DNA from: Incurvaria masculella
Lineage: Eukaryota; Arthropoda; Insecta; Lepidoptera; Incurvariidae
Assembly: GCA_946894095.1 (NCBI GenBank)
Contig: OX335645.2
Coordinates: 13,725,001 to 13,789,000 of the forward strand
Direction of reading: 5' to 3'
Length of the DNA: 64,000 nucleotides
The notes beneath the pieces were generated by a model that was not told the DNA's origin, made no database searches, and saw nothing but the letters and a program-made list of their open reading frames with translations. Position 1 is the first letter of the stretch. Each line of letters starts with the position of its first letter. A program made the position numbers and the translations under genes. Shown here one piece after another: positions 23,683 through 34,600 of this stretch.

Positions 23683-25084
23683 GGTTAGTGATTCCGGTAC
23701 AGGCGCACTCCTTTCAGGTACTAACTTTACGTAATTATCTTGACCTTGAACTTTACGTAAATATCGTATAGACTTGCGTTATTTGAGTGCTCCAAGCAGA
23801 GTGCCTACTCAAGTCCTCAATGGCTTTTCATAAGCGTATTTTTATTATATTTTGTCTTATTGATGGAAGCCAAATTTTTCAAAATTTTTACCAAAATAAA
23901 TTGGCACTGTTTGGTACACATACGCAATTATCTTTTAAATATTCGTCAAATATCATTTCATAATGCTAGATTCAGTATATTATCAATATAAGATACAACT
24001 TTTTTGTAAAAAAATATATTAGGTCAACATTTTATCGCGCATATTCAGACTTATGTATATTCAAGTAAGAGTTTTATTTTAGGCTGGTTCGTGCAAATAA
24101 CATAAAATATAATTTAAGAAGTATTTCTATGGGTAAGCATAAATCCAGCAGTAGACATTTCAATACACAGACAGACATACTAATTGCATGCTATATAATA
24201 TCTATTTCTGGCTAAATAGAGGAATTCTGCAAAGAAATGAAAATAGGTAGCGAATTGAGATTATTTTGAGTTCGTGTTGATTGATGGCATAACACCATCC
24301 CCATAGAAATGTTTTCATGTGAAATATTCAATATTTCGAATATTTAGCGTATACTTACAGGTAATATGATATTCCTGAATGTTTTTTATGTCTCGTCGAG
24401 TTGTTTATGCATCATTTTACAATGCACGACGGCATATTCAATTACAATTCGATCTTACGTCAAACTCGCCCGCGACAGCTAGCGACGCAAGACTAAAATG
24501 GCCGCAGGTTCTGTCAAGATGACACGCCCCCCGCGGCACAATTGTGATAAGGCCATTTTTTTAGTTCTATTCGTTCTCCTGTTATTTCTTCACCTCCATG
24601 GTGTGCACGCCATTTTTGGAAGTCTATTGGAAAGTTAACTCATCCATATTGAATTAAATGTTTGATTTATTCTTTTTCTATATTGCAATTAGGTATACTA
24701 AATTTCTACGCCCTGGTTTACTGTTATGTGAAATGTATTTGTCATGTGTATAAACAAATAAAATCAGTACTCTTGGAAATGGGGGGCAGAGGGGGCCAAA
24801 TGCCCCTCGAAAATAAAACGGGCGGCCACACCTCATTGAAGTCATATCTCCTGTCATAGAGTACTTCCATGGTATCTGTATAAAATAGTCAAAAGAGATA
24901 AGAAACATATTGATAATCACATTAACATTCTGGTGAAATCCGATTTGAGAGTACGATCTTCAAATATAATGCGTTAAAGAAGACTACTAGCTGACCTTTC
25001 TCAATCTGATCTATAACGCATTTATGATGCTTGCTATCATCCAGCATACCAAGCACGCCAAACTTAACTTTTTTACTGTCAGAC

Positions 25085-25600
25085 AGTTTCGGACGGACTT
25101 AGACAGATTAAAAAAAATGCAATACAGAACCACTGCTTTCCACCGTCGCACTTGATGTCGTTGTCCCACCGCGCGGGTGGTCTTCCCACGCTCCGTTTTC
25201 CTGTCCACGGCCGCCAGTGTAGCGCACGGGTACTCCAACGGTCGTCTCTCTTCGGTTGACATGACCAGCCCACTGCCACTGTAGCCTATCCACCCGGTGT
25301 CCAATATCTACTACTTTGGTACATCGCCAGATTGCCACGTTACGCACCATATCCCATAGCGATATTCCCAGCAGGGCTCGCTCCATTGCTCGCTGGGCAA
25401 CTTTCAACTTTTGGACAAAGGCGCCCGAGAGTCCACGTTTCACACCCGTTCGTCATAACCGGGAGGACGCACTGGTCATATATTCGGGTTTTTACATTTT
25501 GCGGAAGGCCAGACTTCAAAGCGTATTTAAGCTTTCCGGTTTAATTCAGTGGAATTCGTCTCTCGACATCTTTAGTTAGTCCTTGTCTACCAAGCCGCAA
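25085..25600 (-). pseudogene. RTE-type LINE C-terminal fragment
   Basis: On the minus strand, frames carry GLPQNVKTRIYDQCVLPVMT, then LKVAQRAMERALLGISLWD, then DRLQWQWAGHVNRR and TGKRSVGRPPARW. This is the post-catalytic thumb and C-terminus typical of insect RTE-clade LINEs. Frameshifts split it over at least three frames. Only the 3' part is present. Not functional. Confidence 0.85.
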
Positions 25601-25771
25601 AATTTTACCGAGATCTACGTACTCTTCGATCGATCACTTCTCCGTTGATAAAGATTTTTTTAGATAATTTAAATTAACTTAAAAATATAAATAAAAAACC
25701 AATAAAACTTTTATTTATGATATTTTAAAGTTACGCAACAGTTGTAGAAACACAAAATGTTAATATTAAAA

Positions 25772-25932
25772 AAACAAGCCAAGTGCGAGTCGGACCCGCA
25801 CACGAAGGGTTCCGTACCATCGTACAAGATTGAACACGAAAACGATTTTGATTATATTTTTTATTTGATCTATTTGTTGTTACAGCGGCAAAATAAATAC
25901 AGACTCTGAAAATTTCAGCTGCCTACCTATTA
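25772..25932 (+). repeat. GGTTCCGTACC-family repeat, left half (split by LINE)
   Basis: Runs from CAAGCCAAGTGCGAGTCGGA to GCTGCCTACCTATTA, where the LINE at 25933 begins. The right half resumes at 28668. A five-base duplication TATTA marks the insertion. Confidence 0.8.
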
Positions 25933-28667
25933 TTCTGATGTCAATCCTGCCATCGACCTAGATGGTCTCAATCGTCACTTTTCCGCTTCTCCGGTGACAA
26001 TTGGTTCTGCCGATAAAGCAAACACTATTCGCCAATTACTCTCACAAGACCCTGCTCATATTTCGCCCGAACCTTTCCAATTCACCCAAGTCTCTAACGG
26101 CGAAATGAGTAAAATCATATATTCAATAAAAAGCAAAGCTATTGGTAGTGATAATATGAGTCGTGATCTCTTCATCCCGATACTAGACTTGCTCTTACCC
26201 ATAATCTCCAATATTGTTAATCACTCTCTGGTATCGGGTTGTTTCCCTGACACTTGGAAACGTGCTTATATCATACCACGAGTCGTATTCACTACGTATA
26301 ATATTCACTACGTATAATAGTATTTTTTTCCAAAAAATGAAAACCATGCATATCGTATAATATTCACAACGTATAATGTTATACGTTGTGCATGAATAAA
26401 GTTTAAAAATAAAATCAACTCTTTGCATCATGCAGAACGTATAATAGTCACAACGTATAATATTCCTAACATGAATTCACAAAAAAAGAAAACCATGCAG
26501 AACGTATAATATGCCAAGAAGCACTGCATAAAGCGCCCAAATAACGATACATTTAAGGCTGAAATTGCTACGAATCTATATTTGCTACAATTTCGAAAGG
26601 CCACCTTACGCTAATTGAGACATAAGGGCGCTTATCGTATGAAAAGTTTTTGGATTATATGATATGCATGGTTTTCTTTTTTTGTTAAATAAAGATCATA
26701 ATATTATACGTTGTGACTATTATACGTTATGCATGGAGAAATAAGTAATTTTATTTTTTTAACTTCTTCATGCACTACGTATAAAATTATACGATCTGCC
26801 GATTATACGTTGTGCATGGTTTTAAAATTTTGTTAAAATATGACATTATACGATCTGCATATTAGATGTTCTGCCGTTCCCCCCATACCACTACCAAAAA
26901 AAGTTTGTCCCTCTGCGTTTAGTGATTATCGTCCTATTTCAATTTTACCGTTTCTATCTAAAGTTCTTGAGCGTGTAGCTCATTTCCAACTTTCCAACTA
27001 CCTCTCTGTTAATTCTCTTCATGACCCTCTTCAATCTGGATTTCGCCCATCCCATATCACCACCTCTGCTTTGGTGAAGATTACTGACGATATTCGGCTT
27101 GCCATGGATGATCGAAAACTTACTCTTTTAGTATTGTTAGATTTCAGTAGCGCTTTTAATTTCGTCGATTTTGACATTCTCTGTGCCATCCTTTTCTCTC
27201 TTAATATCTCTCAACTAGTAATAGATTGGTTTTCATCTTATCTTCGTGGTCGCCAGCAATGTGCCCGTTTAGACAATGTTTACTCACCTTGGTGTGACAT
27301 AATTGCTGGTGTACCTCAAGGCGGTGTTCTCTCACCCTTACTCTTCTCAATTTTTATTAATAAAATTGTTTCAATTCTTGTTTCTCACTACCATCTCTAC
27401 GCCGACGACTTGCAGCTGTATAGACACTTTCGTATTGATGACCTTGCTACTGATATAAGTCTTATGAATGTAGATCTCGATTTGGTACTAAATTGGGCTA
27501 CGAGGTTTGGCCTTCTAGTCAATCCTTCTAAGTCGCAGGCAATCATTATTGGTACTCACAAACTTCTAGCTAAGCTGAATCGAGACGAGCTACCTGATCT
27601 TTTATTCAATGGCACTGTCATTCCTTACGTTAAATGCGTGAAAAACCTGGGACTCATGATCGACGAAACTCTGTCTTGGCAACCACAAGTTAGTCAAGTA
27701 AGCCGCAAAATGTTTGCTAGCATGCATACTCTGAAACTCTTAAAGAACTTTATTCCTTTCTCTACCAAAATTACGCTTGCACAATCCTTGCTTCTCCCTT
27801 TACTTGATTATGGTTACGTGTGCTATCTTGACCTCAATCAAGAGCTCCTTAACAAACTCGACCGCCTCCTCAACGTGTGTATCCGCTACGTATTTGGGCT
27901 TCGTAAATTTGATCACATCTCTGAATTCCGAACTCGTCTTCAATGGCTCGATATTCGTCACCGAAGGAATACTCATGTCCTTTCACTTCTCTACAGCATC
28001 CCTAATGATCCCAATGCTCCTTCGTACCTTCGTAATCGGTTTTCATATCTTTGCTCACATGGTCTCCCACTTAGATCGACCGGCTCTTCGGTACTGGCCA
28101 TTCCCTCGCACACATCCTCCACGTATTCAGACTCCTTTACAGTGCACGCTGCGAGGCAGTGGAATCAGCTACCTCCCCATTTACGAAATTCCCCCTCTAT
28201 CTATGTTTTTAAAAAAAATCTCAAAGCTTATTTTCTGTCTTTATGATTTCTTTAATTTTCTCCCTCATACTTCTTTAAGTTGGTCAGTATTTATTTTTAT
28301 TTTTTTATTTCTTTTGCCAATATATATATTTTTTTCCTTAAAATTATATTGTATTAAGTATCATCTTTTATTTGTTTTTATAATATATATATGTAGTATT
28401 TAGTATTTATTTATTGATATTTATGTAGTTATATTTATGTACAGTTATATAAGTTATATATTTAAGTTTAAGTATAATGTGTATTTGTTGTATATTGTGT
28501 AGGAATTATGTTTCCTCTAAAGCTATTTCTCCATAGTTACTACTCGCACTACTGCTCACGATACCCAAAGGTAGACTGGTAGAAAATGCCTCCGGCATTA
28601 AGTTGTACCTTTTGCCCGAATGTTTTTTGAGTGCAATAAACCTATATAAATAAATAAATAAAATAAA
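25933..28667 (+). mobile_element. 5'-truncated CR1-group non-LTR retrotransposon
   Basis: Reverse transcriptase region of a LINE, split by an insertion at 26280-26883. Motifs in order: TWKRAYIIP before the insertion, then SDYRPISILPFLSK, LLDFSSAFNFVDF (motif A Asp kept), AGVPQGGVLSPLLF, YHLYADDLQLY (catalytic YADD), FNGTVIPYVKCVKNLGLMID and a C-terminal ARQWNQLPPHLRNSPS block. The long frame ends at 28246. It is followed by a short UTR and an AATA-rich tail at 28648-28667. TATTA flanks both ends (25928-25932, 28668-28672). The endonuclease is missing, so it arrived truncated. The second half of the frame is unbroken, implying a young copy. CR1-like is by motif style. Confidence 0.88.
26280..26883. 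mobile_element. 604-bp foldback element with many CGTATAAT motifs, inserted in the LINE
   Basis: Flanked by the 8-bp duplication CATACCAC (26272-26279, 26884-26891). Removing it and one duplication restores the LINE reading frame. More than a dozen CGTATAAT or ATTATACG motifs occur in both orientations, usually preceded by ACA or CATGCAGA. Long diverged arms share GAAAACCATGCA blocks on the left and TGCATGGTTTTC on the right. No protein coding. The 8-bp duplication would fit hAT-like mobilisation, but the ends are not typical of hAT. Confidence 0.75.
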
Positions 28668-28768
28668 TATTACAGTTCATGAGATACAGCCCTGTGACAG
28701 ACAGACGGACGGACAGCGGAGGTTTAGTAATAGGGTTCCGTTGGCACCCTTTGGGTACGGAACCCTAA
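28668..28768 (+). repeat. GGTTCCGTACC-family repeat, right half
   Basis: Resumes with TATTACAGTTCATGAGATAC and ends in TTGGGTACGGAACCCTAAAA. Continuation of 25772-25932. Confidence 0.8.
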
Positions 28769-29479
28769 AAACCAAGCACTTTTGCACAGAGATAAACTTT
28801 GCACGCACTCGCCATGAAGGTGGAATGCACGAGTCAGTTTAAAATGTCAGCTACTTAGTCCATGAAAAATAACTGGTGAGCCAATATAAGATAATAACAT
28901 AGCAGACGTTTTGGACGGTTTATGTTGGTGACAGTCGACTTTGCGAACACACTACGGGATCACATTTGGCCGCCGCAGTGATAGACTGTGTGGCGCACGG
29001 CGTGCTGGCGAATTACCCTAGGTCTAAATTTTTTTTTTTTTTATATAATTCATAGTAAATTAGACTTACAAAATGTTACTTGTTTAAATTTTCCAGAAGT
29101 TTTTTTCACTTTTTCTTTATATTTTGATTCATTGAATTTAAAACAGCCGTTTCTATCTATCAGCTTTTAATTTTTGGTGGACAGTTTCTTGGTATTTTAC
29201 ATGAGGGAAGCCTAACGATACATTCCTAGTTGTGTGCTCACTACTCACAGCATTGATTTCTGTTCTCAGTATTTTTTGAATGTTTTTTTTTTAATTTGAT
29301 TCTTTTGGTGTTTGTACAAAACTACACATATCTCCAAAACTAAATCTGAAATATGAAAATAGTTTTATTTTAAGAGTTGGGATAACCCATGTCTACAAAA
29401 AAGTTACCAAAATTACCATTTGGTCTACATGGCCTTATGCCCGAGTAACGTTGCCTTAATTTTCTCTTCTGTCCGTAAC

Positions 29480-29850
29480 GCCAGCTCGTAACTCAGGGGC
29501 CTGGGACCTTGCTTATATGGCTAGAGGTCATGTATTCATTTCCTGCCCCGTTAATGCATCGCTTTCTTTCTTTTTTGAGTTGTTTAGTTCTTTTTCGTCA
29601 CAAAGCAAGCTAATCCGTGGCTTGGAACCCATGTAACTATGTAGGTCTCCTTCCCCTGCTAGGTGGTAGGCTTAAGCCAGGTATGATACCACTACATAGA
29701 ATAAAAATATGGCAATAATGTTTTTTTCATATGCTCATAAAGGGGAGGTCCCGGCTTGGCACCTAATTCCTACTTGAATGCAGTAAGTTCGGCTAATATC
29801 GTGACGGTGGGTGTGGTATTAGCTAACCAAGTCCAATGATATAATTAAAA
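29480..29850 (+). repeat. SINE-A copy, diverged
   Basis: Recognised by AGGTCTCCTTCCCCTGCTAG, the GGTCCCGGCTTGGCACCTAA block and GTGTGGTATTAGC near the 3' end. The head region is degenerate. Confidence 0.6.
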
Positions 29851-30043
29851 AACCCTATTCATTTAACACTGGTCCCAGTGGTAGTATTCACTTCGATCTT
29901 TGCAGTCAGGCACCCCTGCTGAGCAGCAGCTTCTCTTTCTGAGCTTTTCCTCACGAATGCGCGCTGTTCCATGATTCAGAATGCATTTGGAAATTTAGTT
30001 TTCCCTTCCCTTACTTGGTGATTGGGTTAAGCCCACTGGGGTT

Positions 30044-30430
30044 TTGAGCGGCTCGTAGCCTAGTGGCGCGGGGACTGGCCTAGCGTACCAGAGGTCTGAG
30101 TTCAATTACGACATGCACCACTGTCTTTCTTTTTCCGAGTTCGATAAGTGCATTTTTCACGAATGCGAGCTGCCCCATGGTTCGGAATCCATGTAAAACT
30201 GTGGATCCCCTTCCCCTACTAGGTAGCAGGCTTTAAGCCCGCCCGGGTAGGAACCATCGCATTGGAAGAAAAGATGGAAGCGGCAATGAAGTATTGTCCG
30301 TATTTTCCATTCAGTTTAATGTAGCCGTGCTCATAAAGGGAAAGTCCTGGCATGGATACACCACATTCCCGCAGGAATTATCCTTCGGGAATGTGGTGTA
30401 TCGGACTAATATCATAATGGTAGTTGTGAA
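30044..30430 (+). repeat. SINE-A, near full length, tRNA-headed
   Basis: Starts GAGCGGCTCGTAGCCTAGTG with a box A-like TAGCCTAGTGG, then a box B-like GAGTTCAATTAC about 45 bp on. The body follows (ACGAATGCGAGCTGC, CCTACTAGGTAGCAGG, GGAAAGTCCTGGCATGG). Reference copy for the many fragments in this window. Confidence 0.8.
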
Positions 30431-30446
30431 TGAATGAACATTTCAG

Positions 30447-30558
30447 CTGCCTACCTATTACGGCTCATGAGATACAGCCCTGTGACAGACGGATGGACGG
30501 ACAGCGGAGGATTAGTAATAGGGTTCCGTTTTCACCTTTTGGGTACGGAACCCTAAAA
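30447..30558 (+). repeat. GGTTCCGTACC-family 3' fragment
   Basis: TTTCAGCTGCCTACCTATTA to GGGTACGGAACCCTAAAA. Confidence 0.75.
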
Positions 30559-31617
30559 ATATATATTAGTGCTACCAAAATTTTTCTTCTGGCGATATGT
30601 ACCTGTATTTTTACTTTATTATACTTCTCTTACACATTTTGTGTTTAAAACCAAGTAGCCATTGATATGGTCTTTTTCGTGTAATTATCTTGTTACAGGA
30701 TACAATGAAGTTTATTTGACTCGTAAGTTGAGAATTGGGAGCAAGCCATTTGAGCATGCAACATCGCAAAGCACGACTGAGCGCGGCTACGCGTCTCGGG
30801 TCGATCTATTTCTGTGTATTTGTCCCGCCATCACAGCAGCATCCGCCTTCGTGTACCTATTTCCTCCTTCCCCTCCTTCGCTCTCGCCCGCGCCCTTCCC
30901 GCCAATAGCGCCCCTCCCGTCGCGCTTCACCGCCGCGTTGACCCGCGTGTTCCCGCCTTCGCATCCGTCGTCATCCCGCCGCGTCCCGCTCCGCGCCGCG
31001 TCGTCCCCTCTTCCCGTCAACCCTCCCGACTTTGCTCCCGACTGTGTGTGTGGCGCAGATTCTAGTCAGACTGCGTGTTTCTTGTTTACAATTTGAATCA
31101 TTCATACTCTCGAGATTATCTCCTAAGGATTTTCGGGGAAGCTAATTAGTTTGCATTCATCTACATTATATGCTTTGTGTAATAGAATCAGTGTCCTAAT
31201 TGACCTACCTATTAATTCAAAATGCGTGCATACTAAAATAAATCGAAATATTTACTTTTTATTAAAGTCTTATTTATTTGTTTGTTGTGATTACCACATG
31301 GGTACTTAATTTATTTATTCCATTGCTGATTCAGTGCACAAACAATAAACATTCGCGACTTGCTACTGGTGTTTTTCCTTATCACATTTAATTGCTTTCG
31401 GGTGATGCCATCACTGCTGCTCTTAGGAATACCTATGCGCGAGGAAAACATATCAATTTGATTTAATATTTTCCAAAAATGTTGTACATGTGCAAATTGC
31501 GACATTAGTGTTATGAGTGATGAGAGTGCGTTATAATTAGTGAGTGTGCACCTTGCCCTGACCGTCATATGTAGTATGTGAGGCTAGTGAAGTGTTTGTG
31601 TCCAACTAGATTAAAAC

Positions 31618-34600
31618 ATGGCCACTCTACCTCGGATGTACAGTGCCACACAAAAGGCTAATGTAACGTTTCCATTTAGGTGAGTAATATTTCTGCATGT
31701 TTATTATATATATTATAGGCGATTTTAAATTGATGAGATGAAAAAACTAAAAACATTTCAACCTGCACCCGAGAACCTATTCTTAACATTAAATGTAATT
31801 GCACGACAAATGGCACTCTCACTCTCACTGATGCCCATGAACATTCAACAACAGGGGTGTGCAAAGAACACAATGCCGTTACAGAAATATTTAATTCCTG
31901 TTAAACAATATTGTAAACTTCTGAAAATGTGAAGGCTGGGTGCATTGATTTAAGGGAAACAAACTAAATATGAATGAGCGACCCATTCACGTTACACTAA
32001 AGGTACGTAGTTGAACAAAAAACAAAAAAGGATGCTGTCCCTCTCTCGCACATTGTGGATCTGGGTTGATGGAATCAAACTCCTCTCTACAACTCCTCAG
32101 AGCACTCTCCTCGATACGACGCTATACGCGAGGATCGGTCGGTTCTGATTTTTGGAATATCGACAGTAAATGAGTGCATTTCCTGCCTGTTCCGCATTGT
32201 GTGAAAATAGAAAGGGGACGGAGGGACAGCGTTAAACAGCTCTGACTAGCAGTCTCCATAGTAAAGGCGATAGAACACAAAGAGAGACCCTACTTCCCTT
32301 CTGAGTTGGAGGGTCTTTAAAATTAGGACCTTGGTGTCGTCGATGAGACGCATGATCTAACAACGTCCAGGAAAATTGCCATGTTTTTATTCATTAGGTC
32401 ATGTTTTATTGAAAGTTGTTTTATTTAATTTCAGTACCAGTCCGAGGAAGCTGCAAGAAATGACTTTTGCAGATGGAAATGGTAAATATTACAGGACTAT
32501 AAAAAATACCTATGAAAAACATCCTAATATTTTGGCTTTAAAAGAAATTAGACTATATATTTAAAGTCAGTTTTTTTTAAGTGACGAGATGGATTGTTAT
32601 TATCACACCTACTATCATTATAATATGTAGCCAACTCTTATGGAAATTTCATAGGTACCATTCAAGGACCTTCCTTATACTGCTGCATTGAATGGAATGG
32701 AAAAAATTCAATGCCCATCGCCTATGCGGGATTGACCCTACCACATTAAATAAGGAAGGGACCATTCAGTGTTACGTAGAAGCAGAACTACGAATAATGA
32801 AGAATCCTTTAGTCTTAGAAAGAAATTCAGTGGGCCTAATTTGATTATTTTTACGTGCCTGAACCCAGACAGCACACAAGCATGTATTTAAGTCATGTAT
32901 TTTCATGGAAATATAAACAATTTCTAATTCCTTTTCACAATATGATTTAATAGGAAATTCCTGCTTACCGAGTAACGATATGCGAATCCATGACTGTAAT
33001 ATCAATACCGTTTTTATGCCTTGAAAAGTTAATCGAAATCTTAGTCTTATGGTGGAGTGCGCCCATCTCTGGTAATTTTTGAAGTTGTGGTTATTAAATA
33101 TCCATCCTTATCGATGTATAATAACCGTATGCTGCACTCCAGCCTCCCAGCGACCCCAGTCTAAGGGCCGAGTGCACGAAAGGAAAAAAAATCATAATCA
33201 ATGTCAACGTACGATTAAACATTTCACTTTGTATGGACAGTATGGAAGGAACTCCATGCGGCCTACTAAAAGTGACGTGTTTGAACATCTTTTAACTTGG
33301 CGGTTTCTTCTTGCAATCGGGGCTAAATGTGATCCCGATTACTCTTAATTGGAAATTATTTCTTCTGCTGTAGCGGATGTGACATCTGCTAGCGGTGTCA
33401 GCATGAAACAATACGAAGAACAACTTAACAGTCTCAGGAAAGAAAATTTCCATCTGAAATTGAGAATTTACTTTCTCGAGGAAAAACTGGGCAGTGGATC
33501 ACCACCTGCTGTGCAGGTATGAATATTCTCCTATTAATTTTTTCTCAGTGGTTTTGGGTGAAAGAAAACCTAGGATCCTATAAAATAATTGTTATCTTTC
33601 TATGAAATGTAAGTATTTTAAAGTTTCTATCTCCCTTAATGTTATTTAGAGTGGTGGTAGGTACTAAACCTTACAATTGATTGGAAGAATCAAAATCATG
33701 TAAGTAGTTAAAAGTTCAGCTGTGGAGTGCACCATTCTAGTTAACGTTCATGTAGTTGTTATAACATAAGCAGAAAGAAGAAAGATATATCTTAACAAAA
33801 CAAAATTAGCGTTAACCAGAGATGGTGCAATACAGCCTCAATGACTTACCAGCACATTTGTTTTGCTCAACCCGTTCCATCGAGTCATGGGTGAAACAAG
33901 GTTACTCAAATACATGAGTGTTGTTCGATATGCCCTATCATAACCTCATTCCTAAGGGCGCGTGCATAAACTACGTGACGGATTTTGGGGGCTCTCAGTC
34001 ACGCCTGGTCACAAGGGAGGTGGAGGGGTGGTGCAGGCCCGAGTCACGAGATGGAACGCACCACGCAAAAAGTCGTGCCATGCTAATCGCTTCTGCCGCA
34101 CTCAGCCAGCCCCCGCGATCCTTTCTATTATACTGCTAAAAAACAAATTATTGTATTAAAATAAATTTTGTTTTTACTTTTTTCGGTAATTTTATCCCTC
34201 TTAATATGATGGTTTAGGTTACATATACCTATTTAAATGTTATGTAATGACCCCATATATAAAAAAGAGTGGTGTTTTCAGTAGTTGTGTTAAATTTGAT
34301 TTTATGAATGTCAAGTAACTTGGGTAGGGGGAGGGGGGGTGAGCTTGGTCACGAGCGGTCAAGAGGGGAGTGGGGGGTGGTCCAAAATTAATAGTTAAAC
34401 AAATATAAGATGTGTGCATGTATGGGTGGGCGGCCGCGTGCGCAGGGTCTGCTGGAGCACAACGTGCGGCTGCAGGTGGAGCTGGAGGAGCTGACGCGGC
34501 AGCTCTCGGACAAGCAGCAGCTGCTGGCCGCCGCCGCCGAGGCCATCGATGTCTTGGAGCAGCAGGTACGCCACACCAATACCTCACACCCCATTAAGAG

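Larger units (their letters stand above)
22143..24607. mobile_element. 2.45-kb TIR element with 6-bp target duplication, superfamily unknown
   Basis: The element spans 22149-24601. Termini are inverted repeats of about 28 bp starting CCATGGAGGTGAAGAAATAA, 27 of 28 matching by eye. The flanks are TGTGCA at 22143-22148 and 24602-24607. No transposase-like frame is visible, so it is non-autonomous. Inside lie a hairpin at 22925-22985, another palindrome at 23240-23365 and a GGTTCCGTACC-family copy at 23374-23682. The same termini form the 35-bp element at 19360. A 6-bp duplication does not fit mariner, piggyBac, hAT or Transib; I cannot name the superfamily. Confidence 0.75.
28769..31617. other. 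Upstream region of cnn: SINE copies and a CpG-rich block
   Basis: No exon recognised before 31618. SINE-A copies lie at about 29480-29850 and 30044-30430 and a GGTTCCGTACC fragment at 30447-30558. At 30780-31070 the composition turns strongly GC- and CpG-rich with C-runs; this could be a promoter-associated CpG block or an unrecognised 5' exon. The reading frame across it is proline- and serine-rich with no domain I know. Confidence 0.45.

Noticed and set aside
30662..31096. 144-codon plus-strand frame, Pro/Ser-rich
   Set aside because: No domain, no splice support, composition explained by the C-rich block. Kept only as a possible promoter.
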